64,000 nucleotides of DNA from an uncultured Paracoccaceae bacterium (GCA_913043905.1 CAJWNQ010000005.1:1-64000), one strand, 5' to 3'; positions 1 to 9,966 are shown, counted from the first letter of the stretch. A program made the numbers and translations. Notes: generated by a model from the letters alone, not told the origin.

Positions 1-1727
1 GTGTTTATGAGGTCACTCGTAACTTTGAGGGCATTATTCCAAATATGGAACGTAGATATCGTGAAACTGATAGTAACTGGGTTCGTGAAGAATTTGAAAG
101 GTACCAAAATAACCGTCATTGTGGTTCATGCAAAGGCTACCGTTTGCGACCTGAAGCATTAGCAGTTAAAATTAATGACTTGCATGTAGGTCAGGTCGTA
201 CAGATGTCTATTAAAGAGGCCCTAGAATGGATTAGGTCTGTTCCAGAAAGCCTAACCAAACAAAAAAACACTATTGCATTGGCTATTTTAAAAGAAATCC
301 GTGAAAGATTAGGCTTTCTTGTTAATGTAGGTTTGAATTACCTTACATTATCCCGTTTTTCAGGAACTTTGTCGGGTGGGGAAAGTCAACGCATTCGATT
401 GGCAAGTCAAATTGGTTCAGGTCTTACAGGAGTTTTATATGTATTAGATGAGCCATCTATTGGATTACACCAGCGTGATAATGGTAGATTACTTGAAACT
501 CTAAAAAACTTACGTGATCAGGGAAATACTGTAATAGTAGTAGAGCATGATGAAGAGGCAGTTCGTAGTGCAGATTACGTGCTTGATATAGGTCCTGGAG
601 CAGGTGTTCATGGTGGCCAAATAATTGCTAAAGGCACACCTGCACAAATTATTAAAAATAAAAAATCAATTACAGGCCAATACCTTAGCGGTAAAAAACG
701 TATTCCAGTACCTGCTGAAAGACGAAGTGGTAACGGTAAAGAAATAGTTATTACAAATGCGACAGGCAATAATTTAAAAGGTATAGATGCAAATTTCCCA
801 CTTGGAACCTTCACTTGTGTGACCGGTGTTTCGGGGGGAGGTAAATCTACTTTAACAATTGAAACACTCTTCAAAACAGCTTCTATGCGTTTAAATGGTG
901 CAAAACAAACACCTGCACAATGTGATGAAGTCAGGGGTCTACATTATCTTGATAAAGTTATAGATATCGATCAGCGCGCTATCGGGAGGACACCAAGATC
1001 AAATCCAGCTACTTATACTGGTGCATTTACTCCTATTAGAGATTGGTTTGCAGGACTTCCTGAAGCAAAAACTCGGGGTTATAAGCCTGGACGCTTTAGT
1101 TTTAATGTAAAAGGTGGACGATGTGAGTCATGCCAAGGTGACGGTTTGATTAAAATAGAAATGCATTTTCTACCTGATGTTTATGTAGAATGTGAAACCT
1201 GTAAGGGTAAAAGGTATAATAGAGAAACATTAGAAGTATTATTTAAGGGAAAAAGTATAGCCGACGTTCTTGATATGACCGTAGAGGATGCTGAAGGATT
1301 TTTTAAAGCCGTTCCAAGCATTCGCGATAAGATGACCGCACTAATGCGAGTAGGTTTGGGATATATAAAAGTTGGTCAATCTGCAACGACGTTATCTGGT
1401 GGTGAGGCGCAACGTGTCAAACTTTCAAAAGAATTAGCCAAACGATCTACTGGTAAAACTTTATATATACTAGATGAACCAACAACTGGGTTACACTTCG
1501 AAGACGTGCGTAAGTTACTGGAAGTATTACATGAATTAGTTGATCAAGGAAATACAGTAATTGTCATAGAACATAACCTTGATGTAGTTAAGACTGCTGA
1601 CTATATTATTGATATTGGACCTGAAGGTGGTGACCAAGGTGGTAAAATAGTTGCTTTAGGAACACCAGAAGAAGTTATAAAAATTAAAGAAAGTTATACA
1701 GGTTTCTATTTAAAAGATATGATTTAA
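1..1727 (+). CDS. uvrA: Excinuclease ABC subunit A, 5'-truncated by the window edge
   Basis: UvrA is the damage-recognition ATPase of nucleotide excision repair. The reading frame is open from base 3, so the gene starts upstream; about 574 of a usual ~940-950 residues are present. Visible: one CxxC pair in the insertion region (HCGSCKG, near base 130), the first ABC signature LSGGESQR, first Walker [12 protein letters not shown], second Walker [10 protein letters not shown] (about 823-849), the zinc finger CESCQG...CETCKG with its long loop, the second signature LSGGEAQR and [11 protein letters not shown]. The frame is intact to the stop at 1725-1727. No other excision-repair gene is adjacent. 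An internal ATG at 45 is not the true start, because conserved UvrA sequence continues upstream of it. Confidence 0.98.
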   Translation, partial: VYEVTRNFEGIIPNMERRYRETDSNWVREEFERYQNNRHCGSCKGYRLRPEALAVKINDLHVGQVVQMSIKEALEWIRSVPESLTKQKNTIALAILKEIRERLGFLVNVGLNYLTLSRFSGTLSGGESQRIRLASQIGSGLTGVLYVLDEPSIGLHQRDNGRLLETLKNLRDQGNTVIVVEHDEEAVRSADYVLDIGPGAGVHGGQIIAKGTPAQIIKNKKSITGQYLSGKKRIPVPAERRSGNGKEIVITNATGNNLKGIDANFPLGTFTCVTGVSGGGKSTLTIETLFKTASMRLNGAKQTPAQCDEVRGLHYLDKVIDIDQRAIGRTPRSNPATYTGAFTPIRDWFAGLPEAKTRGYKPGRFSFNVKGGRCESCQGDGLIKIEMHFLPDVYVECETCKGKRYNRETLEVLFKGKSIADVLDMTVEDAEGFFKAVPSIRDKMTALMRVGLGYIKVGQSATTLSGGEAQRVKLSKELAKRSTGKTLYILDEPTTGLHFEDVRKLLEVLHELVDQGNTVIVIEHNLDVVKTADYIIDIGPEGGDQGGKIVALGTPEEVIKIKESYTGFYLKDMI

Positions 1728-1905
1728 TATTTAAGTGACTGATTTTAATATGTTAATTTATGAGATAATTTATGTTTTTTTCAATAATATCTATTTAAAA
1801 TTAAATGCAACGTGGATGTAATTAAAAAAATTCATAAAAGATTTAAAACTTATCCAAACAGATAGTTTTCTGTTGCGTGGTAATGAATATAGGTAGGGTA
1901 TAAAG

Positions 1906-2394
1906 ATGCGCACAGGATTATATCCCGGAACTTTTGACCCAATAACATTGGGTCATCTTGATATAATCAAGCGTGCATGTGTATTGGTTGATAAATTAGT
2001 TATTGGTGTTGCAATAAACCGTGACAAACTACCACTTTTCTCACTAAAAGAGCGTGTAGAAATGATCGAACGTAACCTTACAAAGTTTGAACATATAAAT
2101 ACGGAAATCGTAGTTGAGCCATTTGAAAATTTACTAATTGATAAAGCGCAAGAGATTGGCGCTCAAATTGTAATTAGAGGTCTGAGAGCAGTTTCTGACT
2201 TTGAATATGAGTACCAACTAGTTGGAATGAATCGTGCTATGAATGATAATATTGAAACCACATTTTTAATGGCAGAAGCAAAGCATCAAGCCATTGCATC
2301 AAGATTGGTAAAAGAAATATCACGATTAGGTGGTGATGTATCAAAGTTTGTAACACCTGGCGTACAAGAGGCATTAAAGCAAAAGTTTATATAA
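1906..2394 (+). CDS. coaD: Phosphopantetheine adenylyltransferase
   Basis: CoaD transfers AMP from ATP to 4'-phosphopantetheine, giving dephospho-CoA, the penultimate step of coenzyme A synthesis in the cytosol. The 162-residue protein has normal family length. The nucleotidyltransferase motif TLGH lies at residues 14-17 inside PGTFDPITLGH, RGLR is at 91-94, and the C-terminal substrate-binding segment is IASRLVKEI (about 130-138), where many bacteria have ISSTxVR. A purine-rich stretch (taggtaggg) lies a few bases before the ATG. The two cyclophilin genes follow on the same strand, an order I associate with Rhodobacteraceae, although coaD is separated from the first by 76 bp. Confidence 0.97.
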   Translation: MRTGLYPGTFDPITLGHLDIIKRACVLVDKLVIGVAINRDKLPLFSLKERVEMIERNLTKFEHINTEIVVEPFENLLIDKAQEIGAQIVIRGLRAVSDFEYEYQLVGMNRAMNDNIETTFLMAEAKHQAIASRLVKEISRLGGDVSKFVTPGVQEALKQKFI

Positions 2395-2470
2395 ATATAT
2401 AATTTTTGGCTTTCATTTTTTATTTACACATCTTAAATCAAATTAACTTTTAACATTATAAGGCTAAATT

Positions 2471-2977
2471 ATGTCAGATAACCAAGATCTCGAAAACACT
2501 ATCATCATTGAATTAAAAGATGGACCAGTTCATATTTCATTATTACCAGATGTAGCGCCACTGCACTGTGCTCGCATGAAAGAATTAGCCAGATCTGGCC
2601 AATATGATAACGTTTGTTTTCATAGGGTAATAGATGGATTTATGGCTCAAACTGGAGATGTTCAGAACGGTGACATGGAAGACGGATTCAATCTTGCTTC
2701 AGCAGGCACTGGCGGATCTGATTTGCCAAATGTAGCTGCTGAATTTTCAAAATTGCCACATGATCGTGGAACAATAGGTGCCGCAAGATCAGCAAGCCCA
2801 GATTCAGCTAACTCACAATTTTTCATTAATTTTGGCGACAATAATTTCTTAAACGGCCAATATACAGTTTATGGGCGCGTTACATCCGGAATGGAACTTG
2901 TTGACGCCATAGTTCGCGGAGAGCCGCCCCACGCTCCTGATCGTATGATCTCAGTAAAAGTTGCTGCTGATTTATGA
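2471..2977 (+). CDS. Cytosolic cyclophilin-type peptidyl-prolyl isomerase
   Basis: This 168-residue cyclophilin catalyses cis-trans isomerisation of X-Pro bonds. Family motifs are FHRVI (about 50-54), GFMAQTGD (56-63), and the active-site strand NSQFFINF (about 117-124). There is no signal peptide, so it should act in the cytoplasm. It overlaps the next gene by an ATGA junction (2974-2977), which implies translational coupling to a second, exported cyclophilin. The pair probably arose by tandem duplication, since the motifs and gene length are so similar. No specific client can be inferred from the sequence. Confidence 0.93.
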   Translation: MSDNQDLENTIIIELKDGPVHISLLPDVAPLHCARMKELARSGQYDNVCFHRVIDGFMAQTGDVQNGDMEDGFNLASAGTGGSDLPNVAAEFSKLPHDRGTIGAARSASPDSANSQFFINFGDNNFLNGQYTVYGRVTSGMELVDAIVRGEPPHAPDRMISVKVAADL

Positions 2978-3555
2978 TTAAATTTCTAAAAAATATTTTA
3001 AGTACTGGGTTTCTTTGCATTGCTGGTTTTGCATTTGCTGCAGAACCGGAAAACATACTTATGATAGAAGTTCAAGGTAGTGCAAATGGCATAATTGAAA
3101 TTGAATTATTGCCTGAATTTGCACCATCCCATGTCGAACGTATAAAAATTTTGGCTCGTGATGGTGTTTATAATAATGTTGCTTTTCATAGGGTTATCGA
3201 AGGCTTCATGGCGCAAACCGGTGATGTGAAATTTGGAAAAATTGAGGGCTACAAGCAAAGTTATGCAGGTCAAGGTGGCTCAAACTATCCTGATTTAGAA
3301 GCTGAGTTTTCTAATGTTATGTTTGAAGAGGGTACAGTTGGTATGGCAAGAGCCCAAAGTCCTAACTCGGCAAATTCACAATTTTTTATTATGTTCAATA
3401 GAAGTCCTAATCTCGATAATAAATACACAGTTTTTGGCCGTGTCATAAAAGGTCAAGATATTGTTAATCAAATCAAACGTGGTACCCGTAGTAATAACGG
3501 ATCAGTTGAAAACCCTGACGTAATGAAGCGGGTTTGGATTAAAGTTGATAAATAA
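2974..3555 (+). CDS. Exported cyclophilin-type peptidyl-prolyl isomerase
   Basis: A 193-residue cyclophilin with an N-terminal signal peptide: lysines near the start, a hydrophobic core (STGFLCIAGFAFA), and a likely AFA|AEP cleavage around residue 22. It should therefore act on proline bonds of exported proteins in the periplasm. The catalytic domain carries FHRVIEGFMAQTGD, the AEF segment and NSQFFIMF. It starts inside the stop codon of the upstream cyclophilin (ATGA), so the two are expressed together. A long hairpin follows the stop and separates it from convergent tyrS. The E. coli counterpart would be PpiA; I leave the symbol blank because naming differs in alphaproteobacteria. Confidence 0.92.
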   Translation: MIKFLKNILSTGFLCIAGFAFAAEPENILMIEVQGSANGIIEIELLPEFAPSHVERIKILARDGVYNNVAFHRVIEGFMAQTGDVKFGKIEGYKQSYAGQGGSNYPDLEAEFSNVMFEEGTVGMARAQSPNSANSQFFIMFNRSPNLDNKYTVFGRVIKGQDIVNQIKRGTRSNNGSVENPDVMKRVWIKVDK

Positions 3556-3590
3556 TAAAATTTAACTTAAGTTTGAGATTATTATTATTT

Positions 3591-3634
3591 ATAATAAGGC
3601 TAATCTTCATCAAACTGAAGGCTAGCCTTATTAT
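3591..3634. terminator. Bidirectional terminator between convergent genes
   Basis: A perfect 12-bp inverted repeat (ataataaggcta at 3591-3602, tagccttattat at 3623-3634) encloses a second stem (cttca 3605-3609 with tgaag 3616-3620), making one long nearly continuous hairpin with a 6-nt loop. It lies between the stops of the exported cyclophilin (+) and tyrS (-), where a two-way terminator is expected. Confidence 0.8.
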
Positions 3635-3641
3635 CTTATAT

Positions 3642-4892
3642 TTAAGTAACTTTTATTAGTGCATGTTTCTTTTTTGATGCACTAATTTTAGGAGTCTGAA
3701 TTAAATCAGTTTCACTTAACATGAAACCAGCATCAATTATGGGTTCATCATTAAGCCGGGCACCACCTCCTGCAATAATGCGTTTTGCTTCTTTGCCCGA
3801 TGGAACTAAGCCAGTTCTAACTAATGCTTGCGTAAAGCTAAGACCATCCAAAGCTTCATTGGCAGTTAACTTAAGGGTTGGGAGGTTTTCATCAGAACTA
3901 TCTTCCTCAAAAACCTTACGTGCAGTGTTAGCTGCATTCAAAGATGCTTCAGCTCCATGACAAAGTTTAGTTACTTCGTTTGCTAGAACTATTTTTGCTT
4001 CATTTATTTCTTGTCCTGTTAAAGATCCTAAGCGGTTACACTCAGAAACAGGTAGTTCAGTAAATAGTTTAAGAAACTTACCGACGTCAGCATCTAAAGT
4101 GTTACGCCAAAATTGCCAAAACTCATACGGTGATAGTTTGTCAGAATTTAGCCATATTGCACCATTTGCTGACTTACCCATTTTTGAGCCATCAGCTTTT
4201 GTTAACAATGGAGTAGTCAGGCCATATACTGTATTTTTATTTAGTCGACGAGTTAGGTCAATACCATTAACTATATTGCCCCATTGATCTGACCCACCCA
4301 TTTGCATTGCTACACCATAGCGATTGTTTAACTCCATAAAATCATATGCTTGAAGTAACATATAATTGAATTCTAAAAAAGTTAGGGGTTGTTCACGGTC
4401 TAATCTTAACTTTACACTTTCCATGGCTATCATTCTATTTATTGTGAAATGTTTGCCTATATCGCGTAGAAATTCAATATAATTGAGCTTATCCAACCAC
4501 TCAGCATTATTAATCATCATGGCATCGTTGTCACCATCACCAAATGATAGATATTTAGCAAAAACCTTTTGAATTCCATTTATATTTTCAGCAATTAACT
4601 CAGCAGTAATTAACTGACGGCTTTCGTCCTTGCCAGAGGGGTCACCAATCTTAGTGGTTCCCCCACCCATCAAGGGAAGTGGTTTATGACCTGTCTTTTG
4701 CAACCATCGTAACATCATTATTTGAATTAAAGAACCAATGTGTAAACTATCAGCAGTAGCATCAAAACCTATATATGCTGGCATACAGCCTTGAAGTAAC
4801 CGCTCATCAAGTCCCTGAAGATCTGTACAGTCTTGCAAGAAGCCACGTGTTTGCATTTCATGCAAAAATTCTGATTTGGGCTTGTAAGTCAT
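3642..4892 (-). CDS. tyrS: Tyrosyl-tRNA synthetase
   Basis: TyrS charges tRNA-Tyr in the cytosol. The 416-residue class I synthetase has the HIGH-type motif HIGS at residues 51-54 and the KMSKS-type motif KMGKS at 237-241. The tyrosine pocket segments QAYDFMELN and GGSDQWGNI (about 181-207) are present, and an S4-like RNA-binding domain occupies roughly residues 349-410. The length is normal for the family. The gene is transcribed alone, convergent with the cyclophilin pair and divergent from anmK. The ~80-bp gap to anmK must hold both promoters. Confidence 0.98.
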   Translation of the reverse strand: MTYKPKSEFLHEMQTRGFLQDCTDLQGLDERLLQGCMPAYIGFDATADSLHIGSLIQIMMLRWLQKTGHKPLPLMGGGTTKIGDPSGKDESRQLITAELIAENINGIQKVFAKYLSFGDGDNDAMMINNAEWLDKLNYIEFLRDIGKHFTINRMIAMESVKLRLDREQPLTFLEFNYMLLQAYDFMELNNRYGVAMQMGGSDQWGNIVNGIDLTRRLNKNTVYGLTTPLLTKADGSKMGKSANGAIWLNSDKLSPYEFWQFWRNTLDADVGKFLKLFTELPVSECNRLGSLTGQEINEAKIVLANEVTKLCHGAEASLNAANTARKVFEEDSSDENLPTLKLTANEALDGLSFTQALVRTGLVPSGKEAKRIIAGGGARLNDEPIIDAGFMLSETDLIQTPKISASKKKHALIKVT

Positions 4893-4971
4893 ATCAGTTT
4901 GCTTTCATTTAAGAGTAATTAAATACCTTTTAGCGCCAATCTAGCGAGTGGCAAGTAGGAGATCAAAATTT

Positions 4972-6057
4972 ATGATTTACAGATGTCTTGGTTTAATGTC
5001 TGGAACATCACTTGATGGTGTTGATGGGGCTATTTGTATTACAGATGGTAGCAAAATTATAGGTTTTGAAAATTCTTATTTTCGGCCATATACAAAAACA
5101 GAGCAATCAATTTTACGTTCTAAATTTGGTTCTTGGCCAGAGAATGGTGGATTTGAAGATGCAATAGATATAATTCATAGTGCGCACCTTGATGTAATTA
5201 AAGCTTTTCCAGATGCAGAGCTAATTGGATTTCATGGGCAAACCTTAAATCATGACCCAAAAAATTTACGCACATTTCAATTAGGTAATGGTGCTACTTT
5301 AGCTAAGTTAAGTAATAAGCGTGTTATTTGGGATTTTAGAACAGCGGATGTAGCCGCTGGAGGAGAGGGAGCTCCTCTAGCTCCATTTTTTCATTTTGCA
5401 TGTGCAAAAACTTTAAATATTTCTGAAAAAAAATTAGCTTTTGTTAATTTGGGTGGAGTAGGTAATATTAGTTTAATTGATACGAATATTACTACACCAG
5501 ATATGATTAATGCAGTCATAGCATTTGATACTGGTCCAGCAAATGCACCATTAAATGATTTTATACTAGAACGAACAGGTCAACTATATGATTTAAAAGG
5601 ATCTTTAGCCCTATCAGGAAATGTAGACCAAGACATTTTAAGTAATTTTATGAAGTTTAATTTTTTCAATAAAAAACCACCTAAGTCACTCGATAGAAAT
5701 TCTTTTTCGGCGATTCAAGATTTAGTATCGACTCTTTCAGATGCAGACGGAGCTGCAACTTTAACAGCAATTTGTGTAGAAAGTGTATATGCCGCTCAAT
5801 CACATTTAAAATATAAACCATATCGATGGCTAATATGTGGTGGAGGCCGTCATAACATTGCTATTATGACGGGTTTGCGGCAACGTTTGGATCAACCTGT
5901 AGATCCAGTAGAATCTGTTGGGCTAAATGGTGATATGCTTGAAGCTCAAGCATTTGGATATCTAGCAGCTAGGGTTGTAAATAATCTACCGTTATCAAGC
6001 CCAACAACTACTGGATGCTCTAAGCCCATGAGAGGGGGGGTTATATCGGATCCATAG
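4972..6057 (+). CDS. anmK: Anhydro-N-acetylmuramic acid kinase
   Basis: AnmK cleaves and phosphorylates 1,6-anhydro-MurNAc to MurNAc-6-phosphate during peptidoglycan recycling. It has the family signature GLMSGTSLDG at residues 7-16, followed by NLGGVGNISL and AFDTGPANAPLNDF, the ATPase-fold phosphate and sugar contacts. I chose ATG 4972 (361 residues) over an in-frame GTG at 4948, because an AGGAGA ribosome site at 4957-4962 sits about 9 bases before 4972 and the protein then begins directly with the conserved first strand. Divergent from tyrS, a pairing common in alphaproteobacteria. Confidence 0.96.
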   Translation: MIYRCLGLMSGTSLDGVDGAICITDGSKIIGFENSYFRPYTKTEQSILRSKFGSWPENGGFEDAIDIIHSAHLDVIKAFPDAELIGFHGQTLNHDPKNLRTFQLGNGATLAKLSNKRVIWDFRTADVAAGGEGAPLAPFFHFACAKTLNISEKKLAFVNLGGVGNISLIDTNITTPDMINAVIAFDTGPANAPLNDFILERTGQLYDLKGSLALSGNVDQDILSNFMKFNFFNKKPPKSLDRNSFSAIQDLVSTLSDADGAATLTAICVESVYAAQSHLKYKPYRWLICGGGRHNIAIMTGLRQRLDQPVDPVESVGLNGDMLEAQAFGYLAARVVNNLPLSSPTTTGCSKPMRGGVISDP

Positions 6058-6080
6058 GGCTGACAGTGATGACTATAAAA

Positions 6081-6779
6081 TTAACGAGTTGTTTCGGTAA
6101 GCCTTCTACGAACATAACTATCTACTGAACCTATCATGGTATCCATGTGATCGTTCTCAAAGAAATGTCCAGATCCTTCAATTACTTCATGTGTGATAGT
6201 AATACCCTTTTGCTCATGTAATTTATTAACCAAACCTTCGACATCTACTGGTGGAACTACTCGATCTGATGACCCATTAATTATTAAGCCAGAAGCGGGG
6301 CAAGGTGCTAAAAAGCTAAAATCATATGTATTTGCTGGAGGAGCTGCCGAAATAAAGCCTGAAATCTCAGGCCGACGCATCAACAATTGCATACCAATCC
6401 AAGCACCAAAACTAAAACCTGCAACCCAACAATGTTTAGCATTCGGGTTCATTGCCTGTAAGTAATCTAATGCTGCGGCCGCATCTGATAATTCTCCAAT
6501 ACCCTGATCATATTCACCTTGTGATCTACCAACGCCTCTAAAATTGAAACGCAAGACCGTGAAGCCCATGTTATAAAATGCATAATGAAGGTTATATACA
6601 ACCTTATTGTTCATAGTACCGCCAAATTGTGGATGCGGATGCAATAAGATAGCAATAGGTGCGTCCTTTGCTTTTTGTGGGTGATAACGACCTTCTAGGC
6701 GACCATCTGGACCGGGGAAAATTACTTCTGGCATCGTTTTACTGCTACTCTCGTTTTTATCAGTTAAAGTCCATTTCAT
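6081..6779 (-). CDS. Alpha/beta hydrolase, COG2945-like
   Basis: A 232-residue cytosolic alpha/beta hydrolase. The nucleophile elbow GFSFG is at residues 121-125 (Ser123); the likely acid is Asp172 in SSDRVV and the base His205 in GSGHFF. HPHPQFGGTM (47-56) forms the oxyanion-hole region and FRGVGRSQG follows (80-88), both typical of the COG2945 family. The natural substrate of this family is not established, so none is given. It is divergent from the iscR-suf operon, and its start codon touches one arm of a 13-bp inverted repeat whose other arm sits at the iscR ribosome site, so joint control is possible. Confidence 0.9.
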   Translation of the reverse strand: MKWTLTDKNESSSKTMPEVIFPGPDGRLEGRYHPQKAKDAPIAILLHPHPQFGGTMNNKVVYNLHYAFYNMGFTVLRFNFRGVGRSQGEYDQGIGELSDAAAALDYLQAMNPNAKHCWVAGFSFGAWIGMQLLMRRPEISGFISAAPPANTYDFSFLAPCPASGLIINGSSDRVVPPVDVEGLVNKLHEQKGITITHEVIEGSGHFFENDHMDTMIGSVDSYVRRRLTETTR

Positions 6780-6881
6780 TAGTTGACGAAAATGGTCAGT
6801 AACTTTAGAATGGTTCTAAATCAAGGTTAATATCCTCGCTGATCTTTTTGAATAAGGATTTGGTAAGCTTTCGTCAACTAA
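6779..6881. repeat. 13-bp inverted repeat flanking the divergent hydrolase/iscR promoters
   Basis: ttagttgacgaaa at 6779-6791 is the exact reverse complement of tttcgtcaactaa at 6869-6881. One arm begins at the hydrolase start codon, the other covers the region just before the iscR ribosome site. The first arm also forms part of an imperfect palindrome, TTGAC-N7-GTCAG (6783-6799). The symmetric placement around the divergent promoters suggests operator half-sites, possibly for the IscR-type regulator itself; that is inference. Confidence 0.6.
6804..6820. promoter_or_regulatory. Irr box (iron control element) upstream of the suf operon
   Basis: The 17-bp sequence TTTAGAATGGTTCTAAA is a perfect palindrome of form TTTAGAA-N3-TTCTAAA, the iron control element bound by the haem-responsive Fur-family regulator Irr in alphaproteobacteria. 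It lies 79 bp before the chosen iscR start and 25 bp before the divergent hydrolase start. Irr usually represses iron-demanding functions when iron is scarce, or activates uptake; the position relative to the start site, which I cannot map, would decide which applies here. Confidence 0.85.
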
Positions 6882-6898
6882 ATAGGACCCATAGACGC

Positions 6899-7360
6899 AT
6901 GAAATTGAGTACAAAAGGCAGATATGCAATGATAGCCTTGGTAGATTTAGCTATTGAGGGTAAAAAAGGTCTAGTTTCTTTAGGTGAAATTTCAGACAGA
7001 CAAAACATTTCATTAAATTATTTAGAGCAATTATTTTTAAAATTGCGGCGTGCTGAAATTATAGCATCTGTTCGTGGTCCTGGTGGCGGTTATAAATTAG
7101 CAAAACCAACAGATACTATACGTATATCAGAAATTTTAACTGCTGTAGATGAAGACATGAATGCTTTATCCAAGGGTGCAGGAGTTTCTGGCGCATCGTC
7201 TGGTACTCGGGCACAATCATTAAGTAATCGCTTATGGGAAAGTCTATCAGCTCAAGTTTTTGTTTATTTGCATGCAACCCGACTATCAGATTTAATTGAA
7301 AACCAAATAGCTCCATGTCCAGCTGTGCCATCATTATTTCAATTGATAGATGAAGGCTGA
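6899..7360 (+). CDS. iscR: Rrf2-family IscR-type regulator with one cysteine
   Basis: A 153-residue Rrf2 regulator at the head of the suf operon. The winged helix (KGRYAMIALVDLA, SLGEISDRQNIS, VRGPGGGYKLAK) fills residues 1-70. Classical IscR binds [2Fe-2S] through three closely spaced cysteines near residues 92-104; here that segment (about 88-110) has none, and the only cysteine in the protein is Cys140. That matches the unusual Rhodobacter sphaeroides IscR, reported to hold its cluster with an atypical ligand set. I chose ATG 6899 over an in-frame start at 6848, because homologues begin MKLSTKGRYA and AGGA lies about 11 bases upstream. It overlaps the first possible start of the desulfurase. 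Confidence 0.9.
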   Translation: MKLSTKGRYAMIALVDLAIEGKKGLVSLGEISDRQNISLNYLEQLFLKLRRAEIIASVRGPGGGYKLAKPTDTIRISEILTAVDEDMNALSKGAGVSGASSGTRAQSLSNRLWESLSAQVFVYLHATRLSDLIENQIAPCPAVPSLFQLIDEG

Positions 7361-7403
7361 ATATCATGATAAACATAATAATATACATTATGATCAAAGC
7401 ATT

Positions 7404-8444
7404 ATGAGTAGGGTTTATCTTGATTGGAATGCTACGGCACCACTAAGACTGGAAGTTCGTGCAGCAATTATTAACGCTATGGACGTTACAGGTAACCCTT
7501 CGAGTGTTCATGGTGAGGGCCGAATAGCTAAAGGATTGATTGAACGTGCGCGATTGCAATTAGCAGAATCATTTGGTTGTGACCCAAATGGAATTATATG
7601 GACAAGTAGCGCAACCGAAGCTGCTGGACTTATGATGCAGTCTAATAATTTGAATTGTGCTAAAATTGAACATGATTGTGTCAAGGCGCATGGAACTACA
7701 GATTTGTTTATAAATGCCAATGGTATTGTAAAAGCGGCAGGAAATTTTGCCTTACAAGGCGCCAATAGTGAAACGGGTATTTGCCAAGGAGATCAAGTTC
7801 GTGGCGCAGTAATGAGTGATCAGGTGCAAACATTTGGTAAATTGCCAATATCCTTTAATTGGTTAGATGTAAAAAGTGCATTATTATCAGCACATAAAAT
7901 TGGTGGCCCTAAAGGCGTTGGAGCTCTAGTTTTATCTGATGGTATAGATGTAAGCGCTCAAATCAAAGGTGGCGGGCAAGAACAGGGGCGCCGTTCGGGG
8001 ACTGAAAACTTACTTGGTATAGTTGGATTTGGAGCAGCAGCAAAAATAGCAGCTCAAGACTTAGCTAACGGGGTTTGGGAGCAAGTTGCTGAATTACGTG
8101 ATAAAATGGAAATACGAATTGCCGATACGGCAACTGACGCTATCTTCTTTGGTAAGGACGTTGATCGATTACCTAATACGAGTAATTTTGCGGTACCTGG
8201 GTGGAAAGGTGAGACACAAGTAATGAAAATGGATTTATCTGGTTTTGCAATTTCTGCTGGTTCAGCCTGTTCAAGTGGTAAAGTAAAAGTAAGTCAGGTC
8301 TTGAAGGCAATGGGGTATGATGACACTACCGCATCAAGCGCTATTAGGGTTTCCATTGGCCCAACTACAACAGAACAAGATGTGATGAACTTTGCTGATG
8401 CATGGATCAAAGCTTATAAGAAATTTGTGGCTAAAGCTGCGTAA
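7404..8444 (+). CDS. NifS/IscS-family cysteine desulfurase
   Basis: This PLP enzyme removes sulfur from cysteine as persulfide for iron-sulfur assembly. It is a class V aminotransferase fold: DWNATAPL at the N-terminus, the PLP lysine Lys165 in SAHKIGGPKG, the RRSGTEN segment, and the persulfide cysteine Cys289 in SAGSACSSG, the IscS/NifS type of loop rather than the SufS type. About 346 residues, shorter than IscS (~404) mainly before the PLP lysine. The start is uncertain: ATG 7404 matches homologues, but ATG 7350, overlapping the iscR stop, is in frame (364 residues), and neither has a strong ribosome site. A second desulfurase, sufS, ends the same operon. Confidence 0.92.
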   Translation: MSRVYLDWNATAPLRLEVRAAIINAMDVTGNPSSVHGEGRIAKGLIERARLQLAESFGCDPNGIIWTSSATEAAGLMMQSNNLNCAKIEHDCVKAHGTTDLFINANGIVKAAGNFALQGANSETGICQGDQVRGAVMSDQVQTFGKLPISFNWLDVKSALLSAHKIGGPKGVGALVLSDGIDVSAQIKGGGQEQGRRSGTENLLGIVGFGAAAKIAAQDLANGVWEQVAELRDKMEIRIADTATDAIFFGKDVDRLPNTSNFAVPGWKGETQVMKMDLSGFAISAGSACSSGKVKVSQVLKAMGYDDTTASSAIRVSIGPTTTEQDVMNFADAWIKAYKKFVAKAA

Positions 8445-8456
8445 AGGACGAGTTAT

Positions 8457-9962
8457 ATGACTGATATGATTGCAAAAGATGGTGTTGAAGCTGAAACCGT
8501 TGCTGCGGTAAAATCCTTAAGTGGAAAGTATAAATATGGCTTTTCCACTGATGTAGAAATAGAATATGCTCCTCTAGGTCTAAATGAGAACATAGTCCGG
8601 CTTATCTCTGATAAAAATGAAGAGCCTGAGTGGATGTTAGAATGGCGATTGCAGGCATTTGAGCGATGGAAGCAAATGAAAGAACCAGAGTGGGCAATGG
8701 TTGATTATCCAAAAATTAACTTCCAAGATATTTATTACTACGCGCGTCCAAAATCTATGTCAGAAGAGAAGCCAAAATCGCTTGATGATGTTGATCCTAA
8801 GCTACTGGAAACTTACGCAAAATTAGGAATTCCTTTAAAAGAGCAAGCTTTATTAGCTGGCGTTGAGGCTCCTGAAGGTGAACGTAAAGTTGCGGTAGAT
8901 GCAGTTTTTGATTCAGTTTCAGTTGGAACAACTTTTCAAAAAGAGCTTAAACAAGCTGGCGTAATTTTCATGTCTATATCAGAAGCATTAAAAGAGCACC
9001 CAGAGTTAGTTAAAAAATATATTGGTTCTGTAGTCCCACAATCTGATAACTTTTATGCTACGCTAAATTCTGCTGTATTTTCTGATGGATCGTTTGTTTA
9101 TATTCCAGAGGGGGTAAAATGCCCTATGGAATTATCTACTTATTTCCGTATTAATGCAGAAAATACTGGGCAGTTTGAACGTACATTGATAATAGCCGAA
9201 AAAGGTTCTTCAGTTTCATATTTAGAAGGCTGTACGGCCCCACAACGTGATGTTGCTCAATTGCATGCAGCTGTAGTTGAATTGGTTATTTTGGAAGATG
9301 CTGAGATTAAGTATTCTACAGTTCAAAATTGGTACCCAGGCGATGAAAATGGCAAAGGTGGCATCTATAACTTTGTAACCAAACGAGCAGATTGCCGGGG
9401 GGATCGTGCAAAAGTTATGTGGACACAGGTTGAAACTGGTTCTGCTGTTACTTGGAAGTACCCGTCTTGTATTTTACGGGGCGATTATAGCCAAGGTGAA
9501 TTTTACTCAATAGCTATCGCAAATAATATGCAACAAGCAGATACTGGGACTAAAATGATTCACCTCGGTAAAAATACAAAATCTCGAATTGTATCAAAAG
9601 GTATCTCAGCGGGAAAAGCACAAAATACTTACCGTGGTTTGGTTTCTATGCATCCAAAAGCATCTAATGCACGAAATTACACACAGTGTGACTCTTTATT
9701 AATTGGTGATAAATGTGGAGCCCATACTGTTCCTTACATAGAAGTTAAAAACAACACAGCACGAGTGGAACATGAAGCAACTACATCTAAAGTTGATGAT
9801 GATCAATTATTTTACTGCCGCCAACGCGGTATGGACGAAGAAGAAGCTGTTGCCTTAGTGGTCAATGGGTTTTGCAAAGAAGTATTACAAGCCTTACCCA
9901 TGGAGTTCGCCATGGAAGCACAGGCATTAGTAGCAATCAGCCTTGAAGGCTCAGTAGGGTAA
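8457..9962 (+). CDS. sufB: Fe-S cluster scaffold component SufB
   Basis: SufB, with SufC and SufD, forms the SufBC2D scaffold on which Fe-S clusters are built. 501 residues, normal length. The beta-helix core is conserved, including [10 protein letters not shown], the SYLEGC segment, [13 protein letters not shown] (the cysteine corresponding to the E. coli sulfur-acceptor site) and [10 protein letters not shown], with the glutamate important for assembly. It lies 12 bp after the desulfurase, with AAGGA near that gene's stop as ribosome site, and 4 bp before sufC, so it is clearly operonic. Confidence 0.98.
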   Translation: MTDMIAKDGVEAETVAAVKSLSGKYKYGFSTDVEIEYAPLGLNENIVRLISDKNEEPEWMLEWRLQAFERWKQMKEPEWAMVDYPKINFQDIYYYARPKSMSEEKPKSLDDVDPKLLETYAKLGIPLKEQALLAGVEAPEGERKVAVDAVFDSVSVGTTFQKELKQAGVIFMSISEALKEHPELVKKYIGSVVPQSDNFYATLNSAVFSDGSFVYIPEGVKCPMELSTYFRINAENTGQFERTLIIAEKGSSVSYLEGCTAPQRDVAQLHAAVVELVILEDAEIKYSTVQNWYPGDENGKGGIYNFVTKRADCRGDRAKVMWTQVETGSAVTWKYPSCILRGDYSQGEFYSIAIANNMQQADTGTKMIHLGKNTKSRIVSKGISAGKAQNTYRGLVSMHPKASNARNYTQCDSLLIGDKCGAHTVPYIEVKNNTARVEHEATTSKVDDDQLFYCRQRGMDEEEAVALVVNGFCKEVLQALPMEFAMEAQALVAISLEGSVG

Positions 9963-9966
9963 AAAA

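Noticed and set aside
823-849. UvrA second Walker A reads GVSGGGKST instead of the usual GVSGSGKST
   Set aside because: Still fits GxxGxGKST; a neutral substitution, not a defect.
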